From positions 1 through 6,143 of the forward strand of contig JAQGKJ010000152.1 of NCBI GenBank assembly GCA_028290165.1: a DNA stretch of 6,143 nt, in the 5' to 3' direction. The position numbers and the translations under genes were made by a program. Shown here piece by piece: positions 5,465-6,143 of the stretch. The notes below the pieces were generated by a model. It did not search any database and had not been told where the DNA came from. It worked only from the letters and a program-made list of their open reading frames with translations. Position 1 is the stretch's first letter; each line of letters opens with the position of its first letter. The DNA comes from Bradyrhizobium sp. (GTDB lineage Bacteria; Pseudomonadota; Alphaproteobacteria; Rhizobiales; Xanthobacteraceae).

Positions 5465-6143
5465 CTATCGGCAAGCCGAGTCTGAGATTACCGCGGACGG
5501 TGCCGGCAGGAAATCGCCGATCGCATCGAGAAACAGCTCGGGCGCTTGCAGCTGCGGAACGTGCGCGCACCCCGAAAGGATCTTGAGGCGCGCGTTCGGC
5601 AGGAGAGAGGCCAATTCCCGGGACATCGGCGGCGGCGTCGCCTCGTCATGTTCGCCGACCAGCACCAGCACGGGCGCCCTGACCTGCCCAAGCTGCGGCC
5701 GGAGATCGAGTTCGGCGAGCGCCGCACAGGCGGCCTGAAACACCTCCGGGTCGGTTCGCAAAAATGCCTCGCGGCGGTCGCGCATCAAATCGGGATGGCT
5801 TGCCTGGAATTCCGGCGCGAACAGCCGGCACATCGCGACGTCGGTAATCGCCGATAGTCCCTTGGTTTTGGATGCCGCTGCCATGTTGCGGAAGGCCTGG
5901 CGCCCACTTGCCGAAAACGCCGCGCCGCAATCGGCGAGAATGAGCTTACTGGCGACGTCGGGATGGCGAATGGCCATTTGCAGCGCGACGAATCCGCCGT
6001 AGCCGTTGCCGAGCACGATCGCCTCGTCGTCGCCGGCGGCATCCTTCACCGCTTCGGCCATCCGGTCGGCGACATCGGCAAGACCTCCGCTGACCGGCTT
6101 GGAGCCTCCAAAGCCCGGCAATTCGGGAACGACTACCCGGAAC
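5465..6143 (-). CDS. Alpha/beta-fold hydrolase-like protein (5' end missing), atypical nucleophile elbow
   Basis: The visible part is 225 residues, and the frame stays open to the right edge (FRVVVPELPGFGGSKP). The start and roughly the first 40 residues therefore lie outside; a TTG at 6121 falls within the conserved PELPGFG stretch and is not a start. The fold is clear: PELPGFGGS after strand 4, an elbow VLGNGYGGFVALQMA, an acid-bearing strand APVLVLVGEHDEATPP (D166 of the fragment) and a catalytic-type His in GCAHVPQLQAPELF (H194). The usual G-x-S-x-G is G-N-G-Y-G, with Gly (GGC at 6002-6004) where Ser is expected at fragment residue 47. The residues 75-145 form a helical cap. Homologues could be annotated as enol-lactonase-like or generic hydrolases, but the substrate cannot be told. 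It ends 87 bases before the Cys/Met-rich gene, and nothing ties it to copper. Confidence 0.88.
   Translation of the reverse strand, partial: FRVVVPELPGFGGSKPVSGGLADVADRMAEAVKDAAGDDEAIVLGNGYGGFVALQMAIRHPDVASKLILADCGAAFSASGRQAFRNMAAASKTKGLSAITDVAMCRLFAPEFQASHPDLMRDRREAFLRTDPEVFQAACAALAELDLRPQLGQVRAPVLVLVGEHDEATPPPMSRELASLLPNARLKILSGCAHVPQLQAPELFLDAIGDFLPAPSAVISDSACR

Noticed and set aside
5468..5479. Inverted repeat TCGGC-AA-GCCGA at the end of the hydrolase gene as a terminator
   Set aside because: The loop is two bases, the stem is short, it lies before the stop codon when read on the coding strand, and no T tract follows.
6119..6121. TTG as start of the alpha/beta hydrolase
   Set aside because: The frame continues upstream to the window edge and encodes FRVVVPE, a conserved strand of the fold, so the gene is cut by the window and does not start here.

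Overview
The window is GC-rich, with long antisense open frames. All five genes I can support lie on the minus strand. Codon use, the protein sequences and the gene set suggest an alphaproteobacterium, probably of the Bradyrhizobium/Rhodopseudomonas group (Nitrobacteraceae). That placement is inferred from recalled protein similarity, not from a search.

Reading in the direction of transcription (from high to low coordinates), the layout is as follows. (1) 6143-5465: the C-terminal 225 residues of an alpha/beta-fold hydrolase whose 5' end lies outside the window; its nucleophile elbow carries Gly where Ser is expected. (2) 5377-5000: a small secreted protein rich in Cys and Met, with a GTG start. 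(3) A 97-base gap holding three consecutive hairpins. (4) 4902-4495: a FixH/YtkA-like exported protein. (5) 4498-3083: a CusB-type periplasmic adaptor with two tandem heavy-metal-binding modules. (6) 3086-1: a CusA-type RND copper/silver efflux pump, running off the left edge about 20 codons before its expected end.

Genes 4 to 6 form a tight operon: both junctions are four-base ATGA overlaps. Together they encode the inner-membrane pump and periplasmic adaptor of a CusCBA-type system, plus an exported protein that may handle metal in the periplasm. The pump keeps the three-methionine substrate site, the further transmembrane methionines and the Asp/Glu/Lys proton-relay residues known from E. 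coli CusA, so Cu(I)/Ag(I) is a better substrate guess than Zn/Co/Cd. No outer-membrane CusC/TolC-like gene, CusF gene or metal-responsive regulator is visible; these may lie outside. The Cys/Met-rich protein probably belongs to the same copper response, but its link to the operon is weaker because of the hairpin-containing gap.

The least conventional items are the Cys/Met-rich protein, the degenerate first metal-binding module of the adaptor, the structured gap, and the hydrolase without a serine nucleophile. I saw no RNA genes, CRISPR arrays, insertion sequences, attachment sites or origins.
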